Assembly (NCBI GenBank): GCA_050744865.1
Contig: JBOGHW010000001.1
Span: 29,848 to 93,847 of the forward strand
DNA: 64,000 bases
DNA from: JAKACA01 sp050744865
GTDB lineage: Bacteria > Actinomycetota > Acidimicrobiia > Acidimicrobiales > Bog-793
Direction: 5' to 3'
Made by a program: the position numbers and the translations under genes. Below are positions 51,612 to 59,921 of the stretch, piece after piece; position 1 is the first letter of the stretch; each line of letters opens with the position of its first letter. The notes under the pieces were generated by a model, which saw only the letters and a list, made by a program, of their open reading frames with translations, ran no database searches and was not told the DNA's origin.

Positions 51612-52784
51612 TCAGCCCACGGCAGCACGGCCGACGTGCGGCATGCAGAGCTCGTCGTACTCGGCGATGACGATCTCGCCGGCATGCTCTCCACAAGTCG
51701 GGCACGCCGGGTCGCGCCGGACCTTGAAAGTGCGGAAGGTGGTCTCGAGGGCGTCGTAGGCCAGTAGCCGTCCGGCGAGAGTGTCGCCCAAGCCGAGCAG
51801 GATCTTGATCGTCTCCATAGCCTGCAACGAGCCGATGATGCCGGGAAGAACGCCGAGGACACCGGCTTCGGAGCAGGACGGCGCCAACTCGGCCGGCGGA
51901 GGCTCGGGGATGAGGCAGCGGTAGCAAGGCCCGACGTACGGGTCGAAGACGGTCACTTGCCCTTCGAAACGGAAGATCGACCCATGCACCACCGGTATCC
52001 GCTTCAGGAGCGAGGCGTCGTTCAGGAGGTACCGAGTCGGGAAGTTGTCCGTCCCGTCCAGGATCACGTCGTAACCGTCGATGACCTCCAGAATGTTGTC
52101 CGCCCCGAGGCGCATGTCGTACGTCACGACGTCGATGTCGGGGTTCATGGCCGTCAGCGTCTTCTTGGCCGAGTCCACCTTGCGCTCGCCGATCCGGTCG
52201 AGGTTGTGCATGACCTGGCGCTGCAGGTTCGAGGCGTCGACGACATCCATGTCGATGACACCGATCGTGCCCACGCCGGCGGCGGCCAGGTAGAGCCCGG
52301 CCGGTGAGCCAAGCCCGCCCGCTCCCAGCAGCAGGACGCGAGACTCGAGCAGCCGCTGCTGGCCGGCCTCTCCGACCTCGGGCAGGAGCAGGTGGCGGTG
52401 ATAACGGTTGCGCTGGTCGGCGCCGAGCGTACGGGGGACCATCCATGGCCGGCCCTCGTCCTTCCACTTGTTGAAGCCGCCCGCCATGGAGACGACGTCG
52501 GCGTACCCCAGCTCGCCGAGGGCCTTGGCCACAAACGCCGACCGGGTGCCGCCGGCGCAGTAGACGACGACCGGCTGCGACTTGTCCGGCGCTCGCCCCT
52601 CGATCTGGATCTCCACGTAGCCGCGAGGTATGTGCATTGCGCCCGGGATCGCTCCCTGCTCGTACTCGTCAGCCTCACGCACGTCGAGGAAGAGCGCTCC
52701 ACCCAGGCTCGGCTCAGCGCCGGCCGGATCGACTTGCCTGATCGATTCCTTCACCTGCCCGAGCAGGTCCCTGAACGTGGCCAC
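51612..52784 (-). CDS. Rhodanese-ThiF (MoeB-like) sulfur-carrier adenylyltransferase
   Basis: This 390-residue protein adenylates the C-terminus of a ubiquitin-like sulfur carrier (MoaD/ThiS type). It has an N-terminal rhodanese domain (about 20-115, persulfide Cys76 in VVYCAGGTRSA) and a C-terminal ThiF/E1 domain with LLLGAGGLGSPAGLYLAAAG, DGTDNFPTRYLLND and a CxxC...CxxC zinc site. MoeZ and MOCS3 have these domains in the opposite order. GTG52784 with GGAGGAG seven bases upstream is preferred to ATG52829. The gene is divergent from the nitroreductase. Confidence 0.88.
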   Translation of the reverse strand: MATFRDLLGQVKESIRQVDPAGAEPSLGGALFLDVREADEYEQGAIPGAMHIPRGYVEIQIEGRAPDKSQPVVVYCAGGTRSAFVAKALGELGYADVVSMAGGFNKWKDEGRPWMVPRTLGADQRNRYHRHLLLPEVGEAGQQRLLESRVLLLGAGGLGSPAGLYLAAAGVGTIGVIDMDVVDASNLQRQVMHNLDRIGERKVDSAKKTLTAMNPDIDVVTYDMRLGADNILEVIDGYDVILDGTDNFPTRYLLNDASLLKRIPVVHGSIFRFEGQVTVFDPYVGPCYRCLIPEPPPAELAPSCSEAGVLGVLPGIIGSLQAMETIKILLGLGDTLAGRLLAYDALETTFRTFKVRRDPACPTCGEHAGEIVIAEYDELCMPHVGRAAVG

Positions 52785-52801
52785 GCGCAAGCTCCTCCTT
52801 G

Positions 52802-52848
52802 CTACCTCCGTAGAACTCTCTACCTCCATAGAAACCCTACCTCTCCAC
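52802..52848. promoter_or_regulatory. Triple CTACCTC repeat in a divergent promoter
   Basis: CTACCTCCGTAG (52802-52813), CTACCTCCATAG (52820-52831) and CTACCTCTCCAC (52837-52848) recur at 18 and 17 bp. The first two are short palindromes (CTAC/GTAG arms). They lie between the rhodanese-ThiF and nitroreductase starts and look like operator copies for an unknown regulator. Confidence 0.45.
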
Positions 52849-52890
52849 TCAACATTCCTCCCCCACCACCGGGCGGCTACGGTCCGGCCG

Positions 52891-53577
52891 ATGGACCTCG
52901 AAGAAGCGATCCGCCGGCGCCGCATGCACCGGGCCTTCTCGCCCGATCCGCTCGGTCGCCCTGTCCTCGAGAGGCTTTTGCGGATGGCGGCAGCGGCCCC
53001 CTCTGCCGGCTTCACTCAAGGGGTGGACTGGCTCGTCCTGGAGTCGGCCGTCGACAGGGCTCGGTTCTTCGAGGCCACGTGTGAAGCAGTCTGGCTCGCC
53101 GCACCCGGTCCGCTCGGGGGGCTGCTCCGAGCCCCAGCCATCCTCGTGCCTGTTGCGGACCCGACCGCCTACACGAGCCGCTACTCGGAATCCGACAAGG
53201 CGTCGAGCGGGCTGGCTGGCTTGCCGGCTGAGAGCTGGCCCGTCTCCTATTGGACGGTCGATGCCGCCATGGGAGTGATGCTCCTCCTGCTCGCGGTCGA
53301 GGATGCCGGCTTGGGCGCCCTCTTCTTCCGCCTGCACCGTCCTGTGGGTGTCCTGCTGGAGGCCTTCGCGATACCTGCGGGGCGCCAGGTCATAGGCGCC
53401 GTCGCAGCCGGCTGGAAGAGCGACACCGGCGCCCCAGTCCAGACCCAGGGCGTCGCAGCAGCCCTTGGAGGGCAGCGCGGCGGACGGCTCGCGAGCCCAC
53501 CGCTCGGCCAGCCGGGCCGCCTCAGGCGCCGCAGGCGGCGGCCGTTGGAGGAAGTGGTGCACTGGGGGGCCTGGTGA
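52891..53577 (+). CDS. Nitroreductase family protein
   Basis: This 228-residue flavoprotein of the nitroreductase fold has MDLEEAIRRRRMHRAFSPDPLGRPVLERLLRMAAAAPSAG (the FMN-binding RR.HR and APSAG blocks), a central helix with DAAMGVMLLLLAVEDAGLGALFF, and GRQVIGAVAAGW. The substrate is unknown. The C-terminal 45 residues are Arg- and Gly-rich and atypical. ATG52891 lies in a short divergent region with repeats. It is a possible partner for F420 maturation because CofE in this window lacks that domain. Confidence 0.82.
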   Translation: MDLEEAIRRRRMHRAFSPDPLGRPVLERLLRMAAAAPSAGFTQGVDWLVLESAVDRARFFEATCEAVWLAAPGPLGGLLRAPAILVPVADPTAYTSRYSESDKASSGLAGLPAESWPVSYWTVDAAMGVMLLLLAVEDAGLGALFFRLHRPVGVLLEAFAIPAGRQVIGAVAAGWKSDTGAPVQTQGVAAALGGQRGGRLASPPLGQPGRLRRRRRRPLEEVVHWGAW

Positions 53578-53598
53578 GCCGCTCGAAATATAAACCCC

Positions 53599-53630
53599 TT
53601 GAAACATATGAAACTGCATGAAATGCTCAC
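53599..53630 (+). promoter_or_regulatory. AT-rich promoter island with TGAAA repeats
   Basis: In a short AT-rich stretch, TGAAA occurs at 53600, 53609 and 53619. TTGAAA (53599-53604) could be a -35 with a weak -10 (AATGCT) after 17 bp, before the gene at 53667. The repeat spacing of 9-10 bp suggests a protein binding along one face of DNA. Confidence 0.35.
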
Positions 53631-53666
53631 TCTGCCCGATACTCACCAGCGATAGCGGAGGCGACA

Positions 53667-54593
53667 TTGACAAGCACGGCTCACCAGCACTCGGCCCTCG
53701 GCCCAAGCGACATATCAGCCCCGCCTGCGACCGGCAGGAGCGAGCTCAGGCCGCGAGCTGACGGCGCCTGCTTGCCCGCTTGGTGGCACGAGGCGACCCT
53801 CCTGGTCGAACCGTTGGAGGATCCCGTCGTCGACGAGCTCGGCCATGACCCGCGGTCGTCGTACGTGGAGCTGTACTGGCTGCCCGTCCTCGGGCCCTCC
53901 ACGACGTGGCTGCTGAGGCGGTTTGCCACTTGCTTCGACGAGTACCCGAAGGGCTTCGACATCGAAGTCGACGAGTTGGCGCGATGGCTGGGGATCGGTG
54001 AGCGAAGCGGGGCGAACGCCCCGTTCTCGCGGACGATCAAGCGCTGCGTCGACTTCCAGATGGCCGAGTGGCGCACGGAGTCTCTGGCGGTACGACGCTG
54101 GCTCCCGCCCTTGGCGGGGCGCCACCTGAGGCGCCTCCCCCAGTCACTGCGCGACCGCCACTCGAGTGAGGTCGAGGCGGTGGCGCGGCAGACCTTCGCC
54201 GAGCGGCTCCGTATCCACGGCAAGCGGCTTGCCCTCAGCCTGCTCGAATTCGGCGAGGACCGAGCTGCCACAGAGCAACAGCTCATGCGCTGGTCCTTCC
54301 ACCCCGCTCTGGCCAGCGAATGCGCCACCTGGGCAGCGCTGGAACAGGCCAGGCGGCGGGCATCGGTGGCAGCCCACCCGGCGTCTCTGACCGGCTCGGC
54401 GTCCCTGACCGGCTCAGCATCTCTGGGCCACCCGACGGCGGCTCTGGCCGGAGCGAGCCAGGCAAACCCTGCAAGCTCCCCTGCCCCCGAGACCGATCCA
54501 GCCCGGGCCGGAGACCTGGCGAGCGCCACCTCGGGCCGGGCGGCGGCAGCTGCTAGCCCGGAAGTGACCGAGAGGACGCCGAAGTCGGCCTGA
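53667..54593 (+). CDS. Conserved hypothetical protein, possibly DNA-binding
   Basis: This 308-residue protein of unknown function has a core (about 37-220) predicted to be helical, with LYWLPVLGPSTTWLLRRFATCF, then IEVDELARWLGIGERSGANAPFSRTIKRCVDF, which reads like a helix-turn-helix, and LPQSLRDRH. The last 90 residues are Ala/Ser-rich and disordered, including an 18-bp DNA repeat (54381-54416) encoding SLTGSA twice. TTG53667 has GGAGG five bases upstream. I recall similar core proteins in other actinobacteria, without known role. It ends 51 bp before metH. Confidence 0.65.
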   Translation: MTSTAHQHSALGPSDISAPPATGRSELRPRADGACLPAWWHEATLLVEPLEDPVVDELGHDPRSSYVELYWLPVLGPSTTWLLRRFATCFDEYPKGFDIEVDELARWLGIGERSGANAPFSRTIKRCVDFQMAEWRTESLAVRRWLPPLAGRHLRRLPQSLRDRHSSEVEAVARQTFAERLRIHGKRLALSLLEFGEDRAATEQQLMRWSFHPALASECATWAALEQARRRASVAAHPASLTGSASLTGSASLGHPTAALAGASQANPASSPAPETDPARAGDLASATSGRAAAAASPEVTERTPKSA

Positions 54594-54644
54594 AGCGGTG
54601 AGCCGCCGGAGACGCCCGCCCGGGCAAGTAATCTCTATCGCCGA

Positions 54645-57600
54645 GTGTCTTATTCCCCCACTTACCTCGAGCTGGTGCGCGAGCGCGTCGTCATTTACGA
54701 CGGCGCTACTGGCACGAGCCTGCAGCAGCGCGACCTCGGCCCCGACGACTTCGGCGGAGAGGCGCTCGAGGGCTGCAACGAGATCCTCTGCCTGACTCGA
54801 CCCGACGTCGTGAAGGAGCTGCACAGATCCTTCCTCGACGTCGGTGTCGACGTCGTCGAGACGAACTCGTTCGGCTGCCTGCCCTTCGTGCTGGCCGAGT
54901 ACCAGCTGGCAGACCAGGCATCAGAGGTCGCCCAGAGGTCGGCACAGCTGGCCGTCGAGGTGGCACGCGACTACTCGACCCCGGACCGGCAACGGTTCGT
55001 GGCCGGGTCGATGGGCCCCGGCACGAAGCTGCCGACGCTCGGCCAGATCAGCTTCGTCGACATCCGCGACAGCTACGAAGTGCTGGCAACCGGTCTCTTG
55101 GAAGGGGGTGCCGACCTCCTGCTGGTCGAGACGAGCTACGACACCCTCCAAGCCAAGGCTGCCATCCAGGCGTGCCGCCGGGCTATGTCCCGTGTCGGGC
55201 GGCAGGTGCCCATACAGGTACAGGTGACGGTCGAGCTCACGGGACGCATGCTGCTCGGTACCGAGGTGAGCGCCGCCCTGACGGCAATCGAGGCACTGAG
55301 CCCGGACGTCATCGGCATGAACTGCGCAACCGGCCCTGTCGAGATGCGCGAGTCGCTGCGACACCTGTCCGAGCACTCGCTCGTGCCGATATCGGCCCTC
55401 CCCAACGCCGGCCTGCCCTCGGTGGTCGACGGTGTGATGCACTACGACCTCTCGCCGGCCGACCTCGCCCAGCATCTCGGCTCATTCATCACCGAGTTCG
55501 GCGTGACTGTCGTAGGCGGCTGCTGCGGCACGACACCAGAGCACCTGCAGGCCGTGGTCGAGGCGTGCGCAGACCTCACCCCGGCCAACCGCAGGCCGGT
55601 GTCAGAGCCCGGGGCGGCCAGCCTCTACTCGACCGTGACTTTCGATCAGGATCTCTCGTTTCTGGTGATCGGCGAGAGGACGAACGCCAACGGATCCAAG
55701 AAGTTCCGCGAGGCGATGCTCGCCGGCGACTGGGAGACCACGGTCGCCATGGCGAAGGACCAGGTGCGAGAAGGCGCCCACATGATCGACGTCTGCGTGG
55801 ACTACACAGGCGCCAACGGCGTGAAGGACATGACCGAGGTCGCGTCGCGCTTCGCCGGCCAGTCGACCATCCCACTTGTGATCGACTCGACCGAGCCGGC
55901 CGTCGTCGAGGCCGCCCTGCAGTGGATCGGGGGGCGCCCGGTGCTGAACTCGGTCAACCTCGAGGACGGAGACGCGCCTGGCACGCGGCTCGACCGTTTC
56001 CTGACCCTCGCCAAGGAGTACGGCGCCGCCGTCATCTGCACGTGCATCGACACAGAGGGACAAGCGCGGACCGCCGACTGGAAATTCCGCGCCGCCAAGG
56101 CGATTCACGACCTTGCCGTCGAACGCTACGGCCTGTCTCCGAAAGACCTCCTGTTCGACGCACTGGCTCTACCCCTGTCGACAGGCATGGAGGAATCCCG
56201 CCGCGACGGCATCGAGACAATCGAGGGCATCAAACGGATCAAGGCCGAGCTGCCCGGCGTCTACACGGTCCTCGGTCTCTCGAACGTGTCGTTCGGGTTG
56301 TCGCCGGCCGCCCGCCAAGTCCTCAACTCGGTCTTCCTGCACGAGTGCACCGAAGCCGGCCTCGACGCCGCCATCGTGCACGCCGGCAAGATCCTGCCCC
56401 TCAACCGGGTGCCCGAGAACATCCGGGACATCTGCCTCGACCTCGTGTACGACCGCAGGCGCGACGGTTACGACCCCCTGCAGGCACTCATCGCCGAGTT
56501 CGAAGCCTCGGGCGGCACCATCGCCAACGCCGCCGAGGACCGCAGTGACTGGACGATCGAGCGACGGCTCGAGCAGCGCATCGTCGACGGCGACCGCAAC
56601 GGGCTCACCGACGAGCTGGACGTCGCCCTGGAGGGCGGGCACACCGCCCTGGCCATCGTGAACGACATGCTCCTTGCAGGCATGCGCACGGTCGGCGAGC
56701 TGTTCGGCTCCGGCCAGATGCAGCTTCCGTTCGTGCTCCAGTCAGCCGAGACGATGAAAGCCGCCGTTGCCCACCTGGAGCCGCACATGGACAAGGTCGA
56801 CAGCGGCGGCCGAGGCAGGGTCGTGCTCGCCACCGTGAAGGGCGACGTTCACGACATCGGCAAGAACCTCGTCGACATCATCCTCACCAACAACGGCTAC
56901 GAAGTCTTCAACCTCGGGATCAAGGTGCCGATCACCGAGATGATCGCCAAGGCCGACGACGTCGAGGCCGACGCCATCGGCATGAGCGGCCTGCTCGTGA
57001 AGTCGACGCTCATAATGCGAGAGAACCTCGAGGAGCTCAATCGCATCGACAAGTCTCACTACACCGTCGTCCTCGGTGGGGCAGCGCTCACACGCAGCTA
57101 CGTCGAGAAGGACATGAGGGAGACCTACGACGGGAGGGTCTTCTACGGCAAGGATGCCTTCGAGGGCCTGCACATCCTCGACCGCTGGATGGAGATCAAG
57201 AAGTCGGGAGTGGACGACCCGACGTTCGGCACCGAGCGGTCGGGCCGCGTGTTGCCGCCCCGCCAGTCACAGCTGCTGGCCGAGGTGGATCTCTCCACAC
57301 TTCCCGACCGCTCGCCCGAGGTCGAGACGGATAACACCCTCTTCGAGCCGCCGTTCCTCGGCAGCCGCGTCGCCAAGGGAATCCCTCTCGACGACGTCGT
57401 CGGATATCTCAACGAGACGGCGCTCTTCCGCAACCAGTGGGGCTACCGACCGGTTGACGGAGAGACCGATGCCGACTTCAAAGAACGCGTCCGCTTCGAG
57501 CTTCGCGCCCGTCTCGACGAGGCCAAGGCCGAGGGCGTCCTCGTCCCGTCCGTCGCCTGGGGGTACTTCCCCGTCAATTCCGATGGCCAGAATCTGATCG

Positions 57601-58124
57601 TCTACACCGACGACGACAGGCGCACCGAACGACTCCGCTTCACGTTCCCCCGCCAGCGCAAAGAGCCGTACTTGTGCATCGCCGACTTCTTCAGGTCGGT
57701 CTCGAGCGGCGACAAGGACTACGCCGCCTTCCATCTGGTGACGATGGGCTCGCGTGCCTCCGAGCGGACGGCCGAGCTCTTCGCCGAGAACCGCTACCTC
57801 GACTACGTCAGCCTGCACGGCCTGTCGGTCGAGATGGCGGAGTCGCTGGCCGAGATGTGGCACCGGAGGATCAGGGAGGAGTGGGGCTTCGCCGAGGAGG
57901 ACGCCCCGACGCTCACCGGCCTGTTCCGCCAGCAGCATCGCGGCGGCCGCTACTCCTTCGGATACCCGGCCTGCCCCGAGCTCGAGGACAACGCCAAGGT
58001 CGTCGAGCTCCTCGACGGGGTGCGCATCGGGGTCCAGGTCAGCGAAGGCTTCCAGCTGCACCCCGAGCAGACCACGCTCGCCATCGTCTGCCACCACCCC
58101 AAGGCCAAGTACTTCGTCGCCTGA
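54645..58124 (+). CDS. metH: Methionine synthase (cobalamin-dependent)
   Basis: MetH transfers the methyl group of methyltetrahydrofolate through cobalamin to homocysteine. The 1159-residue protein has all modules: homocysteine-binding domain with zinc cysteines Cys227, Cys293 and Cys294 (GGCCGTTP), pterin-binding domain (about 335-620, VIGERTNANGSKKF), cobalamin cap and Rossmann domains with DxHxxG at Asp734-His736-Gly739, and the reactivation domain at the C-terminus (YSFGYPACPEL). GTG54645 has no RBS; TAATCT at 54629-54634 suggests an almost leaderless transcript. No B12 riboswitch fits in the 51-bp gap upstream. Confidence 0.96.
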   Translation: MSYSPTYLELVRERVVIYDGATGTSLQQRDLGPDDFGGEALEGCNEILCLTRPDVVKELHRSFLDVGVDVVETNSFGCLPFVLAEYQLADQASEVAQRSAQLAVEVARDYSTPDRQRFVAGSMGPGTKLPTLGQISFVDIRDSYEVLATGLLEGGADLLLVETSYDTLQAKAAIQACRRAMSRVGRQVPIQVQVTVELTGRMLLGTEVSAALTAIEALSPDVIGMNCATGPVEMRESLRHLSEHSLVPISALPNAGLPSVVDGVMHYDLSPADLAQHLGSFITEFGVTVVGGCCGTTPEHLQAVVEACADLTPANRRPVSEPGAASLYSTVTFDQDLSFLVIGERTNANGSKKFREAMLAGDWETTVAMAKDQVREGAHMIDVCVDYTGANGVKDMTEVASRFAGQSTIPLVIDSTEPAVVEAALQWIGGRPVLNSVNLEDGDAPGTRLDRFLTLAKEYGAAVICTCIDTEGQARTADWKFRAAKAIHDLAVERYGLSPKDLLFDALALPLSTGMEESRRDGIETIEGIKRIKAELPGVYTVLGLSNVSFGLSPAARQVLNSVFLHECTEAGLDAAIVHAGKILPLNRVPENIRDICLDLVYDRRRDGYDPLQALIAEFEASGGTIANAAEDRSDWTIERRLEQRIVDGDRNGLTDELDVALEGGHTALAIVNDMLLAGMRTVGELFGSGQMQLPFVLQSAETMKAAVAHLEPHMDKVDSGGRGRVVLATVKGDVHDIGKNLVDIILTNNGYEVFNLGIKVPITEMIAKADDVEADAIGMSGLLVKSTLIMRENLEELNRIDKSHYTVVLGGAALTRSYVEKDMRETYDGRVFYGKDAFEGLHILDRWMEIKKSGVDDPTFGTERSGRVLPPRQSQLLAEVDLSTLPDRSPEVETDNTLFEPPFLGSRVAKGIPLDDVVGYLNETALFRNQWGYRPVDGETDADFKERVRFELRARLDEAKAEGVLVPSVAWGYFPVNSDGQNLIVYTDDDRRTERLRFTFPRQRKEPYLCIADFFRSVSSGDKDYAAFHLVTMGSRASERTAELFAENRYLDYVSLHGLSVEMAESLAEMWHRRIREEWGFAEEDAPTLTGLFRQQHRGGRYSFGYPACPELEDNAKVVELLDGVRIGVQVSEGFQLHPEQTTLAIVCHHPKAKYFVA

Positions 58125-58135
58125 GGTGCCACGGC

Positions 58136-59146
58136 ATGCGGCATGCTGTGGGAGTGGAGGGACAAGTCGTAGCACTGTGCCAGGAGTGCGGGTTCGACCC
58201 GTCACGCTGGACGCCGCGGGACACAGCGACGCTGTTGCGTGGCCTGGGCTGGTGGTGGAAGTCGGCCATCACCGGTATCCCGGCAGAAGCCCTCAACCGG
58301 CGACAGGCGGGCGGCGGTGTCTGGTCGGTGTTGGAGTACGGGGAGCACACGGCGGCGGCCATGTCCTTCCTGCGGAGCGGTCTCGAGATCGTCTTCGGCA
58401 GCCAAGGCGCCGAGCTCCCACCCGAGCCGGATGTGCCGGAAGCGTTCTCCGAGACTCCGAGCAGCCTCGTTCCCCGTGACGTCCTAGAGGCGATCAAGCG
58501 CGAGGGCCAAATGCTCGGCAGGCTCGTCGCCGAGGCGCCTGCCCGATCATGGTCGCGGCAGGGTACCGACGCCTACGGTGTCGTCACGGCACGGGAGATC
58601 ATGGCACTCGCCGTCCATGAAGCGTCGCATCACCAGATGGACATCAGCCGAGGCCTCGCCGCCATAGGCGAGGGAGCTCCCGTTCAGCGTGGCCACGTGG
58701 TCCAGCTCAACGTCTCCGACGGCGGTGTGCCCAAGCTGGCTGTCGAACGCGCCAGGGTCTCGCATGGCGGCATGGACGGCGACCGGCAGGACGAGGTCAA
58801 GCACCATGGCCGCCCCTTTCAGGCTCTCTGCCTGTGGTCCGCTGAGGTGATCGAAGCTCTCAGCGACCTCGGACACTCTGTGGCAGGCGGCTGCGCCGGC
58901 GAGAACCTCACGCTCGGCGGCTTGGACTGGGGAACCCTACGGGCCGGCACGCGGCTCCGGGTCGGTGGCGTCCTGGCAGAGCTCTCCTTCCCGGCTATCC
59001 CTTGTTCCAAGCAGGCCCGCTGGTTCTCCGACGGAGACTTCCGCCGCATCAACCACAATGTCAACCCGCAGTGGGCCCGCTGGTACGCCTGGGTACGAGA
59101 ACCCGGCGAGGTCGCCACCGGGGACTCGGCAATCGTCCGGCCATGA
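58136..59146 (+). CDS. DinB-like / MOSC domain fusion protein
   Basis: This 336-residue protein joins two domains. Residues 20-180 are a DinB/YfiT-type four-helix metal-binding domain, with candidate ligands His71 (GEHTAAA), His161 and His165 (VHEASHHQMD). Residues 186-334 are a MOSC domain with GRPFQALCLWSAEVI, GGCAGENLTLGGLDW and the conserved Cys290 in PAIPCSKQ. MOSC proteins handle molybdenum cofactor-linked sulfur or, in YiiM, N-hydroxylated bases; DinB-like proteins often use mycothiol or bacillithiol. A detoxification enzyme is a fair guess. ATG58136 lies 12 bp after metH. Confidence 0.75.
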   Translation: MRHAVGVEGQVVALCQECGFDPSRWTPRDTATLLRGLGWWWKSAITGIPAEALNRRQAGGGVWSVLEYGEHTAAAMSFLRSGLEIVFGSQGAELPPEPDVPEAFSETPSSLVPRDVLEAIKREGQMLGRLVAEAPARSWSRQGTDAYGVVTAREIMALAVHEASHHQMDISRGLAAIGEGAPVQRGHVVQLNVSDGGVPKLAVERARVSHGGMDGDRQDEVKHHGRPFQALCLWSAEVIEALSDLGHSVAGGCAGENLTLGGLDWGTLRAGTRLRVGGVLAELSFPAIPCSKQARWFSDGDFRRINHNVNPQWARWYAWVREPGEVATGDSAIVRP

Positions 59147-59194
59147 GCAGCTCGGCCGGAAGGCAAGCCGCCGAGGCGAGGTAACGTCGGGACG

Positions 59195-59917
59195 ATGCCT
59201 GCGCTCGACGTCACCGACGCCACATTCGAGGCGGAGGTCCTCGACAAGTCCATGACCGTCCCTGTCGTGGTCGATCTCTGGGCGCCCTGGTGCGGACCGT
59301 GCCGGACCCTAGGACCCATCATCGAGAAAGTGGTCGACGACACCGACGGTGCGGTCGTGCTCACCAAGGTGAACGTCGACGAGAATCCGATGATCTCCCA
59401 ATCTTTCGGTGTGCAGTCGATCCCGGCGGTCTTCGCCCTTTCAGAACGGAACATCGTGTCGAGGTTCGTCGGCGCGCTGCCCGAGCGGGAGGTGGCCGAG
59501 TTCGTCAACGGCCTGCTCCCCGCCCCCAGCCAAGCCGACGAGCTCGCCGAGCAGGGTGACGAGGCCTCCCTGCGCCGGGCGCTCGAGATCGACCCCGGGC
59601 ACAGCGGCGCTGTCACGGCCCTTGCGGCCATGCTCGTCGACAAGGGCGAGCCCGCCGAGGCGCTCGGGCTCCTGGAGCGGATCCCCGAGACGCCGGAGAC
59701 CAGGCGTATCGCCGCCAAGGCCCGCTTGCCGAGGTCGGACAGCCCCGACGGTTCCTGGTCTGCCGGTGACATCGATGCCAAAGTGTCCCAGCTGCTGGAC
59801 AGGGTCCCTGGTGACGACGACGCTCGCCAGCAGATCGTGGATCTCCTCGAGACGATGGACCCCGAGAGCCCGCGGTTGGGCGAGCTCCGCCGGGCGCTCG
59901 CCTCCAAGCTGTTCTGA
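59195..59917 (+). CDS. Thioredoxin-TPR protein (YbbN/CnoX-like)
   Basis: This 240-residue protein has an N-terminal thioredoxin fold with active site WCGPC (Cys33, Cys36) and cis-Pro in GVQSIPAVF, followed by a helical C-terminal half of TPR-like repeats (about 115-240, ALEIDPGHSGAVTALAAMLVDKGEPAEAL). YbbN/CnoX proteins act as redox-regulated chaperone holdases that work with GroEL or DnaK. The retained CxxC suggests that this one could also be a disulfide reductase. ATG59195 stands 48 bp after the MOSC gene, and the FolP2-like gene follows. Confidence 0.88.
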   Translation: MPALDVTDATFEAEVLDKSMTVPVVVDLWAPWCGPCRTLGPIIEKVVDDTDGAVVLTKVNVDENPMISQSFGVQSIPAVFALSERNIVSRFVGALPEREVAEFVNGLLPAPSQADELAEQGDEASLRRALEIDPGHSGAVTALAAMLVDKGEPAEALGLLERIPETPETRRIAAKARLPRSDSPDGSWSAGDIDAKVSQLLDRVPGDDDARQQIVDLLETMDPESPRLGELRRALASKLF

Positions 59918-59921
59918 CCGC

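Noticed and set aside
54594..54644. Cobalamin riboswitch before metH
   Set aside because: Only 51 bp separate the genes, which is too short for the element.
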